A DNA stretch of 64,000 nucleotides from Haliotis asinina (Eukaryota > Mollusca > Gastropoda > Lepetellida > Haliotidae). A model generated the notes under the pieces. It had not been told where the DNA came from. It made no database searches and worked only from the letters and a program-made list of their open reading frames with translations. The stretch spans positions 61,951,504-62,015,503 of the forward strand of contig NC_090280.1 in the NCBI RefSeq assembly GCF_037392515.1, given 5' to 3'. Shown in pieces: positions 32,376-46,100 of the stretch (position 1 is the first letter of the stretch; every line of letters begins with the position of its first letter). The translations under genes and the position numbers were made by a program.

Positions 32376-32536
32376 AGTGAGTGAGTTAAGTTTAGTTTTA
32401 CGCCGCTCTCTAGCAATATTCCAGCAATATCACGGCGGATGACACCAGGAAATAGGCTTCACACATTGTACCCATGTGGGGAATCGAACCGACGTGACAA
32501 GAGAACGCTTTAACCACTAGGCTACCCCACCGCCCC
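32376..32536 (-). repeat. tRNA-derived SINE (family A), full length, reverse
   Basis: On the minus strand: GGGGCGGTGGGGTAGCCTAG, TGGTTAAAGCGTTCTCTTGT, B box region GGTTCGATTCCCC, GGGTACAATGTGTGAAGCC, then GATATTGCTGGAATATTGCT and an ACTCACTGAC tail. It is one of the best copies in the window. Confidence 0.85.
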
Positions 32537-33305
32537 ACGACACGCAAAGAAAATGATATATATAATGTTTAAGTAAAGCAAGATTTATGGATGACAACTT
32601 CTTCATAACCCCGAATCGTCGTGTTATTCACAACAAAGAAGCTGACATCCATAAGTCATGTTCTTCTTATGTATTCCTCTTCTAAATGCCCCTCAAAGAT
32701 TTGATATAATATACTATATTCAGAGCTAAAAATGGTGAAGAGTACTCATTTCGTCGGCCTGAGGCTGGACGCTAAACACGAGTGAGTTATAGATGTTCTG
32801 AAAATACTATCCTGTCGTTTGTGACAGTTCCTGCACTTGTATTTTCACATAAGCGTGCTGTCGAGTATCAAACACTGAAAGACTACAATTAAACCATGCA
32901 TTGTTCACATGTAAAGCATTCTAATAGCGAGGCTATATCATTTGAAAAAATATAACTATGATATGGCAATAACATGTAACTTATAAACTTGTCAGAATCT
33001 TTTCATTGATCTTGGCGTATTTGGATATGAACTATAGTGCATAAAAGTATTTCCAGTCATCACATATTTAACAAAAAGTTATTGTTTGGCCATTTTCCTA
33101 TGGCATCCCATGGTCCCTAGTGTGGTGATCTACCCTCTGTTGTTGGCGATCTATAACCTGTTTTTATATTGTACTGTCCAAATAGTGATACTATTACATT
33201 TTTAAGTTTCAGTTTTAATACGAACTGTGATAGTCTAGTGGTTTTATTGTCCTTCGTCGACAGGTTCTTCATAATATGCATATATTTTTCTTTTTTATGT
33301 CACGT

Positions 33306-33368
33306 ATGTTGTCGTCACGATATGGCTGCAATATTGCCGATGTGACGTTAAATATTAACTCACTCACT
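33306..33368 (+). repeat. SINE 3' end fragment
   Basis: CACGATATGGCTGCAATATT, GCCGATGTGACGTTAAATAT and TAACTCACTCACT match the alternative 3' module seen inside the copy at 27942-28143. Confidence 0.65.
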
Positions 33369-33793
33369 ATGGCATCGTTTTTAACTAATTTCCAAATTGA
33401 GGTTCTTGAGAGGCATTTAGAAGTTGGTGTTCAAGTAAAATGCAAATATATGGGTGACAACTTCTTCTTTATTGCATGTCACAATAGAGCATAAACATTG
33501 TGTAAAGAAGGTATCGTCCATATCATTTGCCTTTAACTAATTTCTAAGTTAACAAAGCGTTGAAACGTTCGTTTCGGCGTATTAGAGCTAGTGATTTAAT
33601 AATTATTTATTCATGATCTGCTTCAGTGTTTATTTCAAACAGAGATATATGCAAAGCAATATATTTTTTTATAATATTGAATAAAAAGAAAAAATATTAT
33701 CAGCATATACGTAACAGTTCGAGAACGATTCTGCTGAAAAAAGACGTCTACTCTGATGTTTGTTCTCAGTTATAACTCAACCGAGTTACCTCC

Positions 33794-33841
33794 CCGGAAG
33801 TATATCGATCCCAAAGTTCCTGTTGCCAGCGCCGCCATATT
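33794..33841 (+). promoter_or_regulatory. Putative UNC119 promoter: ETS and YY1 motifs
   Basis: CCGGAAGT at 33794-33801 is a consensus ETS/GABP site, and GCCGCCATATT at 33831-33841 is the complement of the YY1 consensus (AANATGGCGGC). Both sit 125-170 bp before ATG 33966 in a locally GC-rich stretch, with no TATA box in between. This is the usual layout of TATA-less housekeeping promoters. Binding and the transcription start are inferred. Confidence 0.45.
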
Positions 33842-33965
33842 TCTCGACAGAAAGCAACGACGCCAACAGGTATCACAAAGGTAACAAAGAAAATCGTTCA
33901 AAACAACAGTGACATATGACTTTTGTGTAGAACTTTCAAATGTGCATGTGCCTTCTATCAAGACA

Positions 33966-34134
33966 ATGAGTACAGACACACGGACTGCTAATTCGGGGAA
34001 GAAGAAAGGCGGTGGATTTTTATCGCGTCAAGCGAAAGCGAAATCACAGACTGAATGCGTGACAGAAGAAGAACTTTTGAAGAGGGACGTTGTGACGCCA
34101 GATGATGTATTACGACTAAGTAAAACTACAGAGA
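33966..34134 (+). CDS. unc119b: UNC119 exon 1
   Basis: It encodes [20 protein letters not shown] through LRLSKTTE and ends GAGA/GTAAGT. The lysine-rich, low-complexity N-terminus matches the disordered arm of UNC119B. One base of the next codon (Lys) lies in this exon. Confidence 0.92.
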
Positions 34135-37100
34135 GTAAGTGTTTGAATTATTATTCGTTTTAGCGATTGGTCTGCTTTCAGTGTAAACTATGGTAAACAA
34201 TTTAGTGACCTTGATTCTCTGGTTATAGATGTAAACAAAGAAATATTCCGCCGTACCGTTGATACGAATAGGCGCCCAACTTCAGCTGCTTGTATGCATC
34301 TGCCTTGTATCCCATAATTGTTAAAACTCATTTTATGACATGAAATAGTGTGTTAAAGCTTTCCTTGACAGCTCTATTTGGGTGGCATTGATTGCTGAAA
34401 ACGGTGTATGTTTCAAATTGTCAAAACCTTTTTACAGGATCATTGATTGACGCAACGAATTTTCGTCTGTGTGATATATCAATGTTTGTAATGGTATACA
34501 GTGATAAAACTAGATAAATTCCAATAGAAATAAGGTGAAGAACTCCTTTATATCCTTTATATGACTCCTTTATATAACTCACTATGTCGTGTCATAACCT
34601 TGATAATGTATATGTCTTAAATTTATATTAATCCTTAATTTGTGTGATGTACATAATGAGGAGTAACAAGTTTTCATTGTTATTGATTGCAGTGACATGT
34701 TACTTCTCTACCATAAGCAGAATATATTCATTAATGCTATTATTATGTGACAGAACACTTTGAAAAACATTATAGGGTTTGGCACAGAGAACCTTGACAA
34801 TGGACCATTTCCAGGGTTATTAGATTATTAACCATGTGCTGAATTTAGGAATAGCCCAGTGCTTTTGTACCAATAGGAAACTTCAAAATTTTAATGGGCC
34901 ATTTTTAGATATAAAGTGCAGAATGGTTCATGGCCCCCTGCCTTTCCCAGTCCTTGCATATTACTTCCTACTCCCCAGTCAGATATTCACTCCTTCAGTT
35001 TTCAACTCTTCACCCTGCTGTCCCCCACATCCTACACCCACACAACCCTGCCCTCCTACCCCACTCACTCAGATACTCAGATATCATGAATGCATTATAA
35101 TTGTCATTTCAGCTTCATTCCTAGAATAACTTCTACAAACATGCTTCTGGAGAACACACCCTGAATATCTGTCGTCATGATTTGATGTACATTTGGCAAT
35201 ACATATTGTATCATGATCCATGAATCATGGATGTGTATCGTAGCTTGACCTTGATGATGAGTAATATGTCCTACTGATTGAGTCCTAACTGCTGAATTAG
35301 AAATGGTTAAAGTGTTAATTTAACTTCCTTAATTAGGAGATAAACATACTGTTTGAAAATCAGAGGTATATAACAGTATAATTACCGGAGTCATGGTAGA
35401 GTTGTTATTTGTAGATGTTAATGAAATGAACTGATTCTTAATTACATCAGTTAACCTTGTTGTAGGTGAAGAAGACTGCAACACCAGACGATTGCATGAA
35501 AACTTGACTACATGCTTTACTATGCCATTACATGAAAATTTGGCTATCTGCTATTGACTTTTTGTCATGGCCCATTTGACTTTCACCTCTGTGTTTTATA
35601 TTCATTTTGATAAATGTTTGACAGACTGCTCTTATTCAGTATTAATTATGCAGTCATTTTCATATTACTTGAATTTATGCATTGAAAATAATCTAACAAT
35701 GTTATTAGAAAAACCTGGGGGATACCCTTAAAATAATATTAGTGATTCCAATGAGAATATTTATATTTCGATTATAATTGATAATCATCACCACAAGTCT
35801 TCTGATAATTGATAGTGGATTTGTTTTCCAATTCCCAACACTAAAACCCACACTCTAAATCTAATGTATTTCATTTAAAAGTAATGTTGTCACTTCACCT
35901 TTATCAAAGCATGTCAAATAATTTTTGTCATTGTTTCACTAAATATATTGAATATTGCATAAACTGCTGACTGTATTCATTGCCCAATATTTGTATTACA
36001 GTTGTCCCTTGTAATAACACTCTCTGTGATACCTTGGATTCAGTGAAAACACAGGGCAATCCATGGCTACCATGAAAAAGTTGCCCAGTGATCATATTCG
36101 CATCACTGAAGATAGCATATCAACAAATCTAAAGTTGAGCTCAGGTTAATCATGTTGAAAACTATCGATTCAGTGTAGATTGCAATGAACAGTCTTCATT
36201 TAACATATCCACATTACGCTGGAAAACTTCCAGGTTTTTCTTGAACAATTAGACAAATAGTAGAACATTGTAATGACTTGTAAATAAAAGACAAGTTTAT
36301 CATAAAGACATACCATCAGCCAAGTACTTACAATGTTTGTCGTGATGCAACATATTTTAGCACAGGTGAACATTGTCATCTGAAAATGTATGATGTCAGA
36401 AAATATATATATGGTAAAACAATCTTCCTCAGCTTAATTTTGTTTAATTAAATTCATGTATCAAAACTTTTTGACTTAACATTGGCAACATTTTGTTTTT
36501 ACATTCAGAGTTATACATAACCTGAGAAGTTAACAGTGACCTCTCAAACAGTCTCTTATGTGAAATGTATCCAGTCACATAACAAAAGTTCTACTGCATT
36601 AAATATTTTTGTAGTTCATATATTATCTCTGTTAAGATAACTAAAAATAAATTCTTCTTATAATTGAATAGAAATTCTTTGATGTCATATTTTCGGATCT
36701 TTTTTAACTGACTCACTGGTAGATTTGAGTAAAGTTGAAAAACGGGTGGCATAACAAGAACAATAATTGGATTATCATACTTGTGATGTTTGATTGCAAG
36801 GTTTCCATACAAATATCCATCGTCATCTAGAGAATTTGTATTTTCATCTCTGATGATACGATAGTGTTTTGACTAGGCACAATACAAGAAATAGCAGTTC
36901 TGTTATAACGCACATGTCATCCATGGACCCAAAGACCCACGTTATGGTAAAGAATGACCAGTACTCATGATATATGTAGCATAACCTCCTCATAGTCAAT
37001 TCACTGCAGCCCTGTTGTAACCTGCAATATCCAAGGAAGCTAGTGGATAAATTATATTTCCTCTTAAATCATATTAATACAACAGGTTCGTATGGTTGGT

Positions 37101-40100
37101 GTTCAGGAGTTCAAATACATCAAAGATTTTGTCTAATGAGCACGTAGTGTAGCTAAATCAATACTGTAGTTCAAAAATAGCGACCTGTTTTTGTTGGCTA
37201 AATCCTACATTGTTGCTGAATTGTTAGTTCAATATTTTGCAATTAATTGTGTTCTGTGTTCATTCAAAAAGATCAGTTTGTATCTTACATGAGAATGAGT
37301 CTTGTGAACAATAAATTCAGCAGTGGTAATGTGTTATGTGCTTATGTCAAGGGTGAAAATCCAATTAGGTTAACTTATACTAAAGGTCACGTGCAACCAG
37401 AAAATCAAACATAATTAGAACAGAGTTTTCACTTATTCATGATAAAATACATTGCCGATTAAGAAAAAACATGTAAACAGAATTAAAAGCGTATAATCAC
37501 AAATCATAATTGCAATATTTTGTACTTATGTTTACTTCCCTCGAAATGAAGGTAAAGCTGAGATACCGAACCCAGTCAGAGCTGATGGGTGTGCACTCAA
37601 GTGTGGTGGAGATTTCGGTATACCGAAAGGTATCAGAATCTGCAAGGTAGTGCTTTATGTTGTGTGACCTTTAAGGTGAATTAACGTATGTTTTCCAGGG
37701 CTGTGTGGATTACACACTGAGACTTGTGTGATATATTTCACAAAAACATAGAGCAATGAATTCCAATCTTCATTTATGAATATTTCATGTTTGATAAGTA
37801 TTATATGTAATATGAAACATTTCAGTGGTGTTTTTCATGACTGAAAAGCAATGCATTGCGACATTGCCACGTTGTAACATGTTCTGTAAAGGATTGTGGC
37901 AAAATGATCTGAGTTATGCTGCCGCATGGCCTGTTTCTGTTACATTTCTATCGGACTAGTTCATGTTCAAAACTCTCTTTGAAAAGATTTGTAAATATTA
38001 GATTTTAGAGAGAATAGTAACAGCACTTTCACTAATGTCTTAGAATAAGTATATTTTTTTATCCCATGCAATCTTAAGTTACTGTGTTGGAACAAATGCC
38101 ATATTTCAATTATCGTTACGTTATAGTCATGGCTGATTCTGATGTTAGTTCCTTTGTATGTTAGTTTCATGATGTCTGTGAACATTTTCCACTGATTAGG
38201 ATTTTTTTAATGTGTGTGTCATGCTTGTAAGTTATATCCAGCTGACAGTCCTACCAGTACTTTTCCATTTATATAATGGGAAGGAGAGTAAGATTGTGGT
38301 GGTAGACACACATGGTTCACAATTTGGTAGATGGGATAAAAAGGAAGATCTTTGTAGAAAAAGTAAAGTAATTTCACTCGACTCGGGCATCAGACTGCTG
38401 GTGTATTGATGCAGCATGTGGACAGGCAGTATATACAACAAGGAGGCGGACATGTCCGGGACATTGATGAACTGATCAATAGATAAATCACTGTCTGGGA
38501 CGAGCTGGAGTGTCGGTAGTAATCTACTGACTGCATTTATTGATGGATTATTGGTGCCCTTGCTGGCAAATTCACGGATGATCACTGACTAATACTTATT
38601 CTCACGTCGTGTCTTGTCATAGCATGTGCTCACCCATGTGTCACCTATCAGATGTATTTATCTTTTAGATCATCTGATTTCGACACAAAGGGTTCTGATG
38701 TTTCTTTTGTAGTTAATGATTTAAAATACAGAAAAATGTCCAACCAAAAGTTGATAAACTTAAAAGTGTCAAGTACAAATAGTTGCTAGAACATGTACTG
38801 AATGCTAGGGCTGCAACGAATACACTGTAAGGAAGATAAATTATAAATGTATATGTTGGCTTATTGCAATATGTATTGCAATATATCGTGAAAGTCTAAC
38901 ACATGGGCTAAGGTAATGAAATTAATGTTTCCTTTCTTTTGAAATAATGCCACTGATCACTGTCAGGACTCAGATGTGTTTGTAATTGAAGTTTTCCAAA
39001 CTGAAGACTTTTCTCTGAAGTTTGGAACCCGAGATAAAGTGTCTACAGTGGCATCTGCCATTGTGGTTTGTTTATCAATACAAGTGACAATACCTATCTA
39101 TTTGTTTAATTTACTAGGATTTAGAAGCCATGGTAACATAAAGGAAATGCAAATGTTATAAGTTTTTTTGAGCGAGTCACAAAAATGTCTGATCATGGTC
39201 ATGGAAATTGCCGATCGTACTGGGTGAACCAGTTCACAAAAAGTGTACCATAACATATTGTATGGCGAAGTTCGGATTACACCATTACTTCTAGGAATTT
39301 GAATCACTTCACACGAAAGTCTGGTTACATGGTTAGCATAACAGCAACATTATCACATTATCTATTGATATCATTCTGTCCCTCATTTATTGCAGACTGA
39401 CTGCATTACAAAGCAAGCTGACAGTCATACTTTCCTTGCTTCACCGGTCAGTGTGATTGTACCAAGTGACCAATATTTCCTTGTTGGGGTCTGGTACAAA
39501 TATCTGTCTCAACACAAGCAGTAGATAAGTAGTCTTAAACTGAGTTCTCGCTTGCTCAGTACTTAAATCTAGAGTCACTTTGTATATGTTGATCTGGACC
39601 GGTATAAACCCCAACAGAAGAATAAATATTCCTTTATTTTCTCATTACTCTAGTAAATAATTACATATTTGTTGTGTTTCCTGGTGCTTTCAGCTCAGCT
39701 GCATTCGATTTCTAGTGATTGTGAAAAAGAGTTAAGATGTGTTACATTTGTGATTTCACTTTCTCAGAAAAGTACAGATTCTGGTACTTTAGGGGTGGGG
39801 GGAGTGGGTGGGGGGGGTCTCACCCAGGATTGGAACCCACTCTACAGAACTCTACACTCTACAGAAGTCGGATGGTCAGAGGCCAAGAAGATTTGATTCA
39901 ATTTCGCTGACAGAACGTTTCCACACTGGATCGAAGAGAGGAAGAGAGATGCATAACATGAGATAGGATAAGTTTAAAAATTTAATCCCTAGCACAAAAA
40001 GTCATTCATCTAAACTATTCAGGAACCACTGCTTACACTAACTAGTTGGACATCTGGTAATCTAGGTCACATACTTTGTATATCCTTCTTACAAGTGCGA

Positions 40101-43100
40101 AATGAGTGTGCAGATACATACCAATTTCACATTGCTTTTATCATTTGATTTCTCTGTGAAGAAAAAAGTATTGATTGATCCTCAACAAGAATTTGGTCTT
40201 ATTGACAATCTAGTCAAATTGTAGTATATACAACCTTCAAAATCTGATGATGATGGTGTTCTGTGGGATGCCTTTTCTTTAAGTTGTTGACAGTAAGTTG
40301 TGTAAGAGGAGAATGCAGTGATATTACTATTGATTGCCGGGATGTCATAGGTATTGTGTTTACACAGCTCATGATAGACACATTAAAGTTGCCATGGTAA
40401 TCACAAATAACCCATGCTTTCATGATGGCCCAGTTTGCTACCGATTGTGTAGTCATAAATGTAATTAGTATAGAAAGGGCATTATTGATGTCAACTCAGT
40501 TATTGTGTTTTAATTGAAAATGTGACTCAGGTGAAAGGCTTGGGATTTAAAAAGTTCACAGTTTTTCCACGGACTAATCAATCAGTAAAAAACTGAAGCA
40601 GCACCATGTGTAAATTATCAGATCTGCACCATCATTCCAGCACAGTTTGCCGTGTGTGACTAATGGATTCATTAGCTATAGATGGTGTACATGAACGGTT
40701 AGGGATTAAAAACTTGGTTAAAGAGTAAAACTAAGTCTAGAGGAAAAATAAAGGTTTGGCCCTCAGTAGTATTTCATTAGATCAAAAGGACTTATGAGAT
40801 GCTAAATCCAAAATGACATGTTTTCAACCAGACAGTTTTATGCAACATACAACTCTGCATCCTGTACCCACAGATGTAGAGAAAAAAAGCAGGAAAAAAG
40901 TTCACTGCACACAGTATTATGTATTATACGGACATCACATCTGTGACTTGGTTTGGTTGTTTCTTTCAGACCAGTTACGTGCATGATTTCATCCACTAGT
41001 CTGTATGATCAATGATTCATTAAATCCTCAATGAAATTATCAAAACAAAGTTTTCTACAGTATTACTTCACATTACCGTGCAAGTACCGCTGAAATCAGT
41101 GATTGAGGGTACCATAGACAAATTTTTTCTCTCTGAATGTATATAATTTTGATAGTAACAAACAAACCCTTTTGAATTGAAACGGAGTCCTAGGGAGACC
41201 AGAGATTCAGAACCTGAGGAAATGTAGACTTGCTTCATTCAAGGCTGTAGCATTGCAGGCAAGGCTAGGGAAAATAATATGGTTCAGAGGCTGTGCGACA
41301 GACTACTGTTACCACCTTGATTTTGAGTCGAGGTAAAACCCTGAATCATTTTCACTATTGGTAATTCCTCACATTTTCATGGCGATCATCAGATGTGTCA
41401 TGTTTAAATATACAATTGTTATTTTGAAAGATGCTTTGAAATAACTTTCCCAAGTCTAGGCCTTATGATTTTCATTGGAATGTGATTATTATTGGGACTG
41501 ATGTCAAACTACAGTTAGACTAAGACTGCAAACTAACCACTACAATCACAAACTGAAGTAAGTTGTGAACTAAATTTGGTAAAATATAGTTCTTCACAAC
41601 CTCTGGATGCAAATTACGGAATAATGTGTGTTACGACTGAAGTACTGTTGAAAGCAGTGTTAAAACCATGTGACAATCTTTAATGGGTGTCTTGTAAATT
41701 ATTTATGTGTAACTGAGAAATGATTTATTGCATGTCTAGTTGACTGTAATTCCATACATGCACATGTATAAGCATTAAGATTAACCTTCACTAAAATATT
41801 GACAGTGTCTAATAATTTCATTATTGAGTATGATTTTCTTATTGTTTCACACTATTTCTGTTTCTAAAATGTTAAATGTTAAACTAAATCTTTTTTCACT
41901 GTAGATATTAGATTATTTCCTTCATTACTTTTGATTTTGGGTATTCAAATATGTCTTTCAATTTAAGTATACTCTTGTCATAATGAGAATCAGTTTTATA
42001 TATTGCTGGAAAATAATAATCCCTATCCAAATGGGAATAGTATGTATTGCTAAGAGACTATTGTCATGATCAGGTAATATGACACTTGTCTAGACCATGT
42101 TGAACACCAGTGGGATGGTGTGTGTAAAATTTGTTTTTAATAACCTTACACATTCGGTGCCCAGTTCCATATCAAAAAGAATGTTTGGAGGGTGTGGGGT
42201 GTCATACTTATGAGGCAGTGAGGTAGCCTAGTAGTTAAAGCATTAGCTTTTCACACCGAATGACCATGTTCAATTCCCCACATGGGTACAGTGTGTGAAG
42301 CCCCTTTCTGGTGATTTTGGTGAAATATTACTAAATGCGGCATAAAGCTGTACACCGTTCGCTTGCTCACTCACTCTTAAGTGATGGGCACTTTACAAGA
42401 GGACTATTCACTGCTTATCAAATGTGTATACTTGCATATAGCTTAAAACAACACACAAAGTATATTATGTTTGATACTAAAATGAGTGAACATCAACCCC
42501 AAATCTGTTGTAGAGTATGCTGTAGGATGTGTTGTAGAATATGCTGTAGGTTGTGTTGTAGAATATGCTGTAGGATGAGTTGTAGAATATAATGTAAGTT
42601 GTATTGTAGAATATGCTGTAGGGTGTGTTGTAGAATATGCTGTAGGTTGTGTTGTAGAATATGCTGTAGGATGAGTTGTAGAATCTATTGTAGGATGTGT
42701 TGTAGAGTATGCTGTAGGATGAGTTGTAGAATATAATGTAAGTTGTGTTGTAGAATCTACTGTAGGTTGTGTTGTAGAGTATGCTGTAGGATGAGTTGTA
42801 GAGTATGCTGTAGGATGTGTTGTAGAATATGCTGTATAATGTGTTGTAGGATATGCTGTAGAATGTGTTGTAGGATTTGCTGTAGAATGGTAGAATATGC
42901 TGTAGAATGTGTTGTAGGATTTGCTGCAGAATGGTAGAATATGCTGTAGAATGTGTTGTAGGATTTGCTGTAGAATGGTAGAATATGCTGTAGCATATGT
43001 TGTAGGATTTGCTGTAGAATGGTAGAATATGCTGTAGAATGTGTTGTAGGATTTGCTGTAGAATGGTAGAATATGCTGTAGCATATGTTGTAGGATTTGC

Positions 43101-46100
43101 TGTAGAATGGTAGAATATGCTGTAGAATGTGTTGTAGGATTTGCTGTAGAATGGTAGAATATGCTGTAGAATGTGTTGTAGGATTTGCTGTAGAATGGTA
43201 GAATATGCTGTAGAATGTGTTGTAGGATTTGCTGTAGAATGGTAGAATATGCTGTAGCATATGTTGTAGGATTTGCTGTAGAATGGTAGAATATGCTGTA
43301 GAATGTGTTGTATGATTTGCTGTAGAATGGTAGAATATGCTGTAGAATGTGTTGTAGGATTTGCTGTAGAATGGTAGAATATGCTGTAGCATATGTTGTA
43401 TGATTTGCTGTAGAATGGTAGAATATGCTGTAGCATATGTTGTAGGATTTGCTGTAGAATGGTAGAATATGCCGTAGGATATGGTGTAGAATATGTTGTA
43501 GGATGTGTTAAACAGAAGCAGTTGTCAGTCAGTATTGATTTTGTCAGAAAAATGGATTGATGTCATCTTGTCCTTGGTAAAGATTGAATACAGACAAACT
43601 GAGCCTGAATTCTGGACACTGCTGGAAACTGTGCAAACAGTGTTCTTTGTTGCACCTTTTTTCGTCCCATTTGGGTGAACGAGTACTGTGCGACAGTAAT
43701 GAGAGCCTATATCTGAACAGACATGGCAAGTTTCATCAAGGAAGGACGTAATTCCTTCATATTTTATTCATGTGTGTCGTGAACCCTCAAGGGCTATCGT
43801 TGTGACACCAGACATAGTTATAGAAGAATCTTTTGCTAAGACTGTAATAATTTCTCCATTTTGCCTGGACAAGACAATTGTAATGTATTATATAATATGA
43901 GGCATCATCCCATAGCTGTTGTATCGCAAATTATGCCTTGGCTATTATTACATCAAATATTGCACATATATTGTGCATCTGCCAGTTCTTCTGCTTGTAA
44001 ATTAGTTATTTACTCTAGGTCTGTTCATTTGCTGTTGGCAGTGATGGTTCTCAGCAAGAGTATGGCTTAGTTTAATTTGCTTAGCAACTTGTAAAGACCG
44101 AGTGGTTTACCAGAGCTGATCTTGTATTTGTGTGGGTGAGTACTGATTAGATTTCAGGATTGGCCTTTTGGGACGCCTGGAACAAGAGATCTTTCAGGAC
44201 ATCTTGTAATGTTGATGTAGTAATCAATGAGTTTTCTTATGTGTATTGAATTGAGAGGAGTTAATAACAGATTTACAAACACGAGAGATTATTCTTCCAC
44301 TGACCTACAAAACGCTACTGGGAATTTGGTACAACATATGTAATATTTGGGATTTCACTTTCTTTAGTATTTGGTACATGGCATGAAAGGTCAAAGGTGA
44401 AGGACAAAAGAAGAAAAAGGTCACAAAGCCCTGCTTGGGAAAGGTTTTGGTCATGATGAGAGAAAAGTTTGAGTTCATTGATTGTATATTAACCTTATAG
44501 ATGACTTGGCTTTGAAGAAATGTGACAAACATTCAAATTGAATGACGTGTTGGCATGTGACCATAAAGTCTGATGCATGTTGAGGTGACTTAAGCATCCA
44601 TTGCCTGTAAGTGTTGTACTTGTACAATCCTAAAACTTTCTGAATGAAGTATGTTACAAAGATAAGTAAAGTCTATGCCGGGGAAATAGTTTTGAACTGA
44701 CAGGAAAGGGTTTCATTTTGTAAGCTCAAGTGTCTTGAAGAAACAGGGTAAAGGGCTGCATCAACAGGCTGTTGCCTTCCAATATGAAAGGAAGGAGATG
44801 TGGTCTCACTTTAGGCAATGGAGTTTGTTCCAGGTTACATTTGTTCACCCAGCAGAATATAAGTAGGGTAGATGATATGACTGTTGCCCTTTCATCACCT
44901 CACAGGCAGCTTGGGGTTATGTGAGGTAATAATGCTGTATGCATACCTCTGCCCAAAGGAGTTCAGTGCTATTTCAGTGGCCTTATTGTTACAAGAACCT
45001 CCAGCTGAAACAGTTTTTTCCCTAATTTAGAAAGAGCTGATCCAGCAATCAGCGTGTTCATTTGTCTGTCTGTGTGCCTCCTGATTGTATTTTCTGGAGC
45101 AGAACTCATAAACTGGTTTTTTTTTCTTGTTGAAACGTGCTCTAGAAACCACTCTTTTGGTGAACTGGTTCAGTTTGATGAGTTTGGATTTTTGGACTTA
45201 TTCATTTATTTGTTTTCTTAACGATGCCGAAGAGTAGTGCATGTTTCTGGAACAGAAATTTTTCTTGGTGAATCTTCCTATAAAGGTCAGCCTACAGAAG
45301 AACTGGTGCCCTTAAGGTTTTTGAATATTACACACCACCATTAGTTTTGTGTGGTTGAAATGCATGGATCCAAAGAATATAAGTATGAGGCAGAGGTGAC
45401 GGAGTTGAAGCTCAGCTCTGTTTCCGAATTCCACTAGATCAGAATGTAGAGGGGTATAATGTGTCATCTCTTTATGCATATTTCTGGTCCCCATATTCAG
45501 TATACGACAAACTTGGTAGCAGTGTCATGTGCTGTGAACCCATGAAGATCTGGGTTAAAACTCTTCCTCAGCAACCCATGCTTGTCATAAGAGGTGATGG
45601 GTTTGGATAGTCATTCTCACTGACGCATTTGATACATATAATTGTAGCCCAATTGCTTAGAATCGTTAGATCGATGCTCATGTTGTTAATCACTGGATTG
45701 TCTGGTCCAGACTTTACTGACCTCTGCTTTAGAGCTGGAATGTTGCAGTGTGGTGTAAAACCCGCTCGCTCACTCACTTACTCACTCACTCACTCACTCA
45801 CTCACTTGCAGTTGTAATTCTTACAAGTACTTTGTATGACACCACAGTCATGTAACTGTTGGGAGATTGAACATTTCTCATATTCACAGGTAGGACAAAC
45901 TACAGGTTTTTGTCCTCTTAAGGGTTCTCAATTTGAATAAGTCTTTAACAGTCTATGTTATTTTTTTTAGGCGACCTAGTTTTTTCATTGATGACATGAA
46001 TTTTTGCTCATAATATCAGTCATTGGATCACCTAGTCCAGAAAGATTATTTTCTATCACTGTCATGTCTATCAATAAACACAGACAATTTAACACAAACG

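Larger units (their letters stand above)
34135..42213 (+). other. UNC119 intron 1, repeat-poor first third
   Basis: About 8 kb of AT-rich sequence with no SINE, transposon or convincing exon. Noted inside: a 16-bp palindrome at 37613-37628 and a G-quadruplex-type tract at 39792-39817. The 117-codon minus-strand ORF at 38232-38585 overlaps a plus-strand ORF and matches nothing I know. Confidence 0.6.

Noticed and set aside
30832-32536. tRNA genes at sites with A and B boxes
   Set aside because: The boxes belong to SINE heads; no copy folds into an evident complete cloverleaf with an acceptor stem, and each continues into a SINE body.
33909-33965. Upstream in-frame ATG for UNC119
   Set aside because: The 19 extra residues have no counterpart that I recognise in UNC119 proteins; the ATG at 33966 fits the family better. 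It remains possible.
38232-38585. 117-codon minus-strand ORF in UNC119 intron 1
   Set aside because: No recognised domain, overlapped by an opposite-strand ORF, no signal of selection that can be read by eye.
42477-43436. 319-codon minus-strand ORF
   Set aside because: It lies wholly in the TGTAGAAT minisatellite; all minus frames are open because the unit lacks stops.
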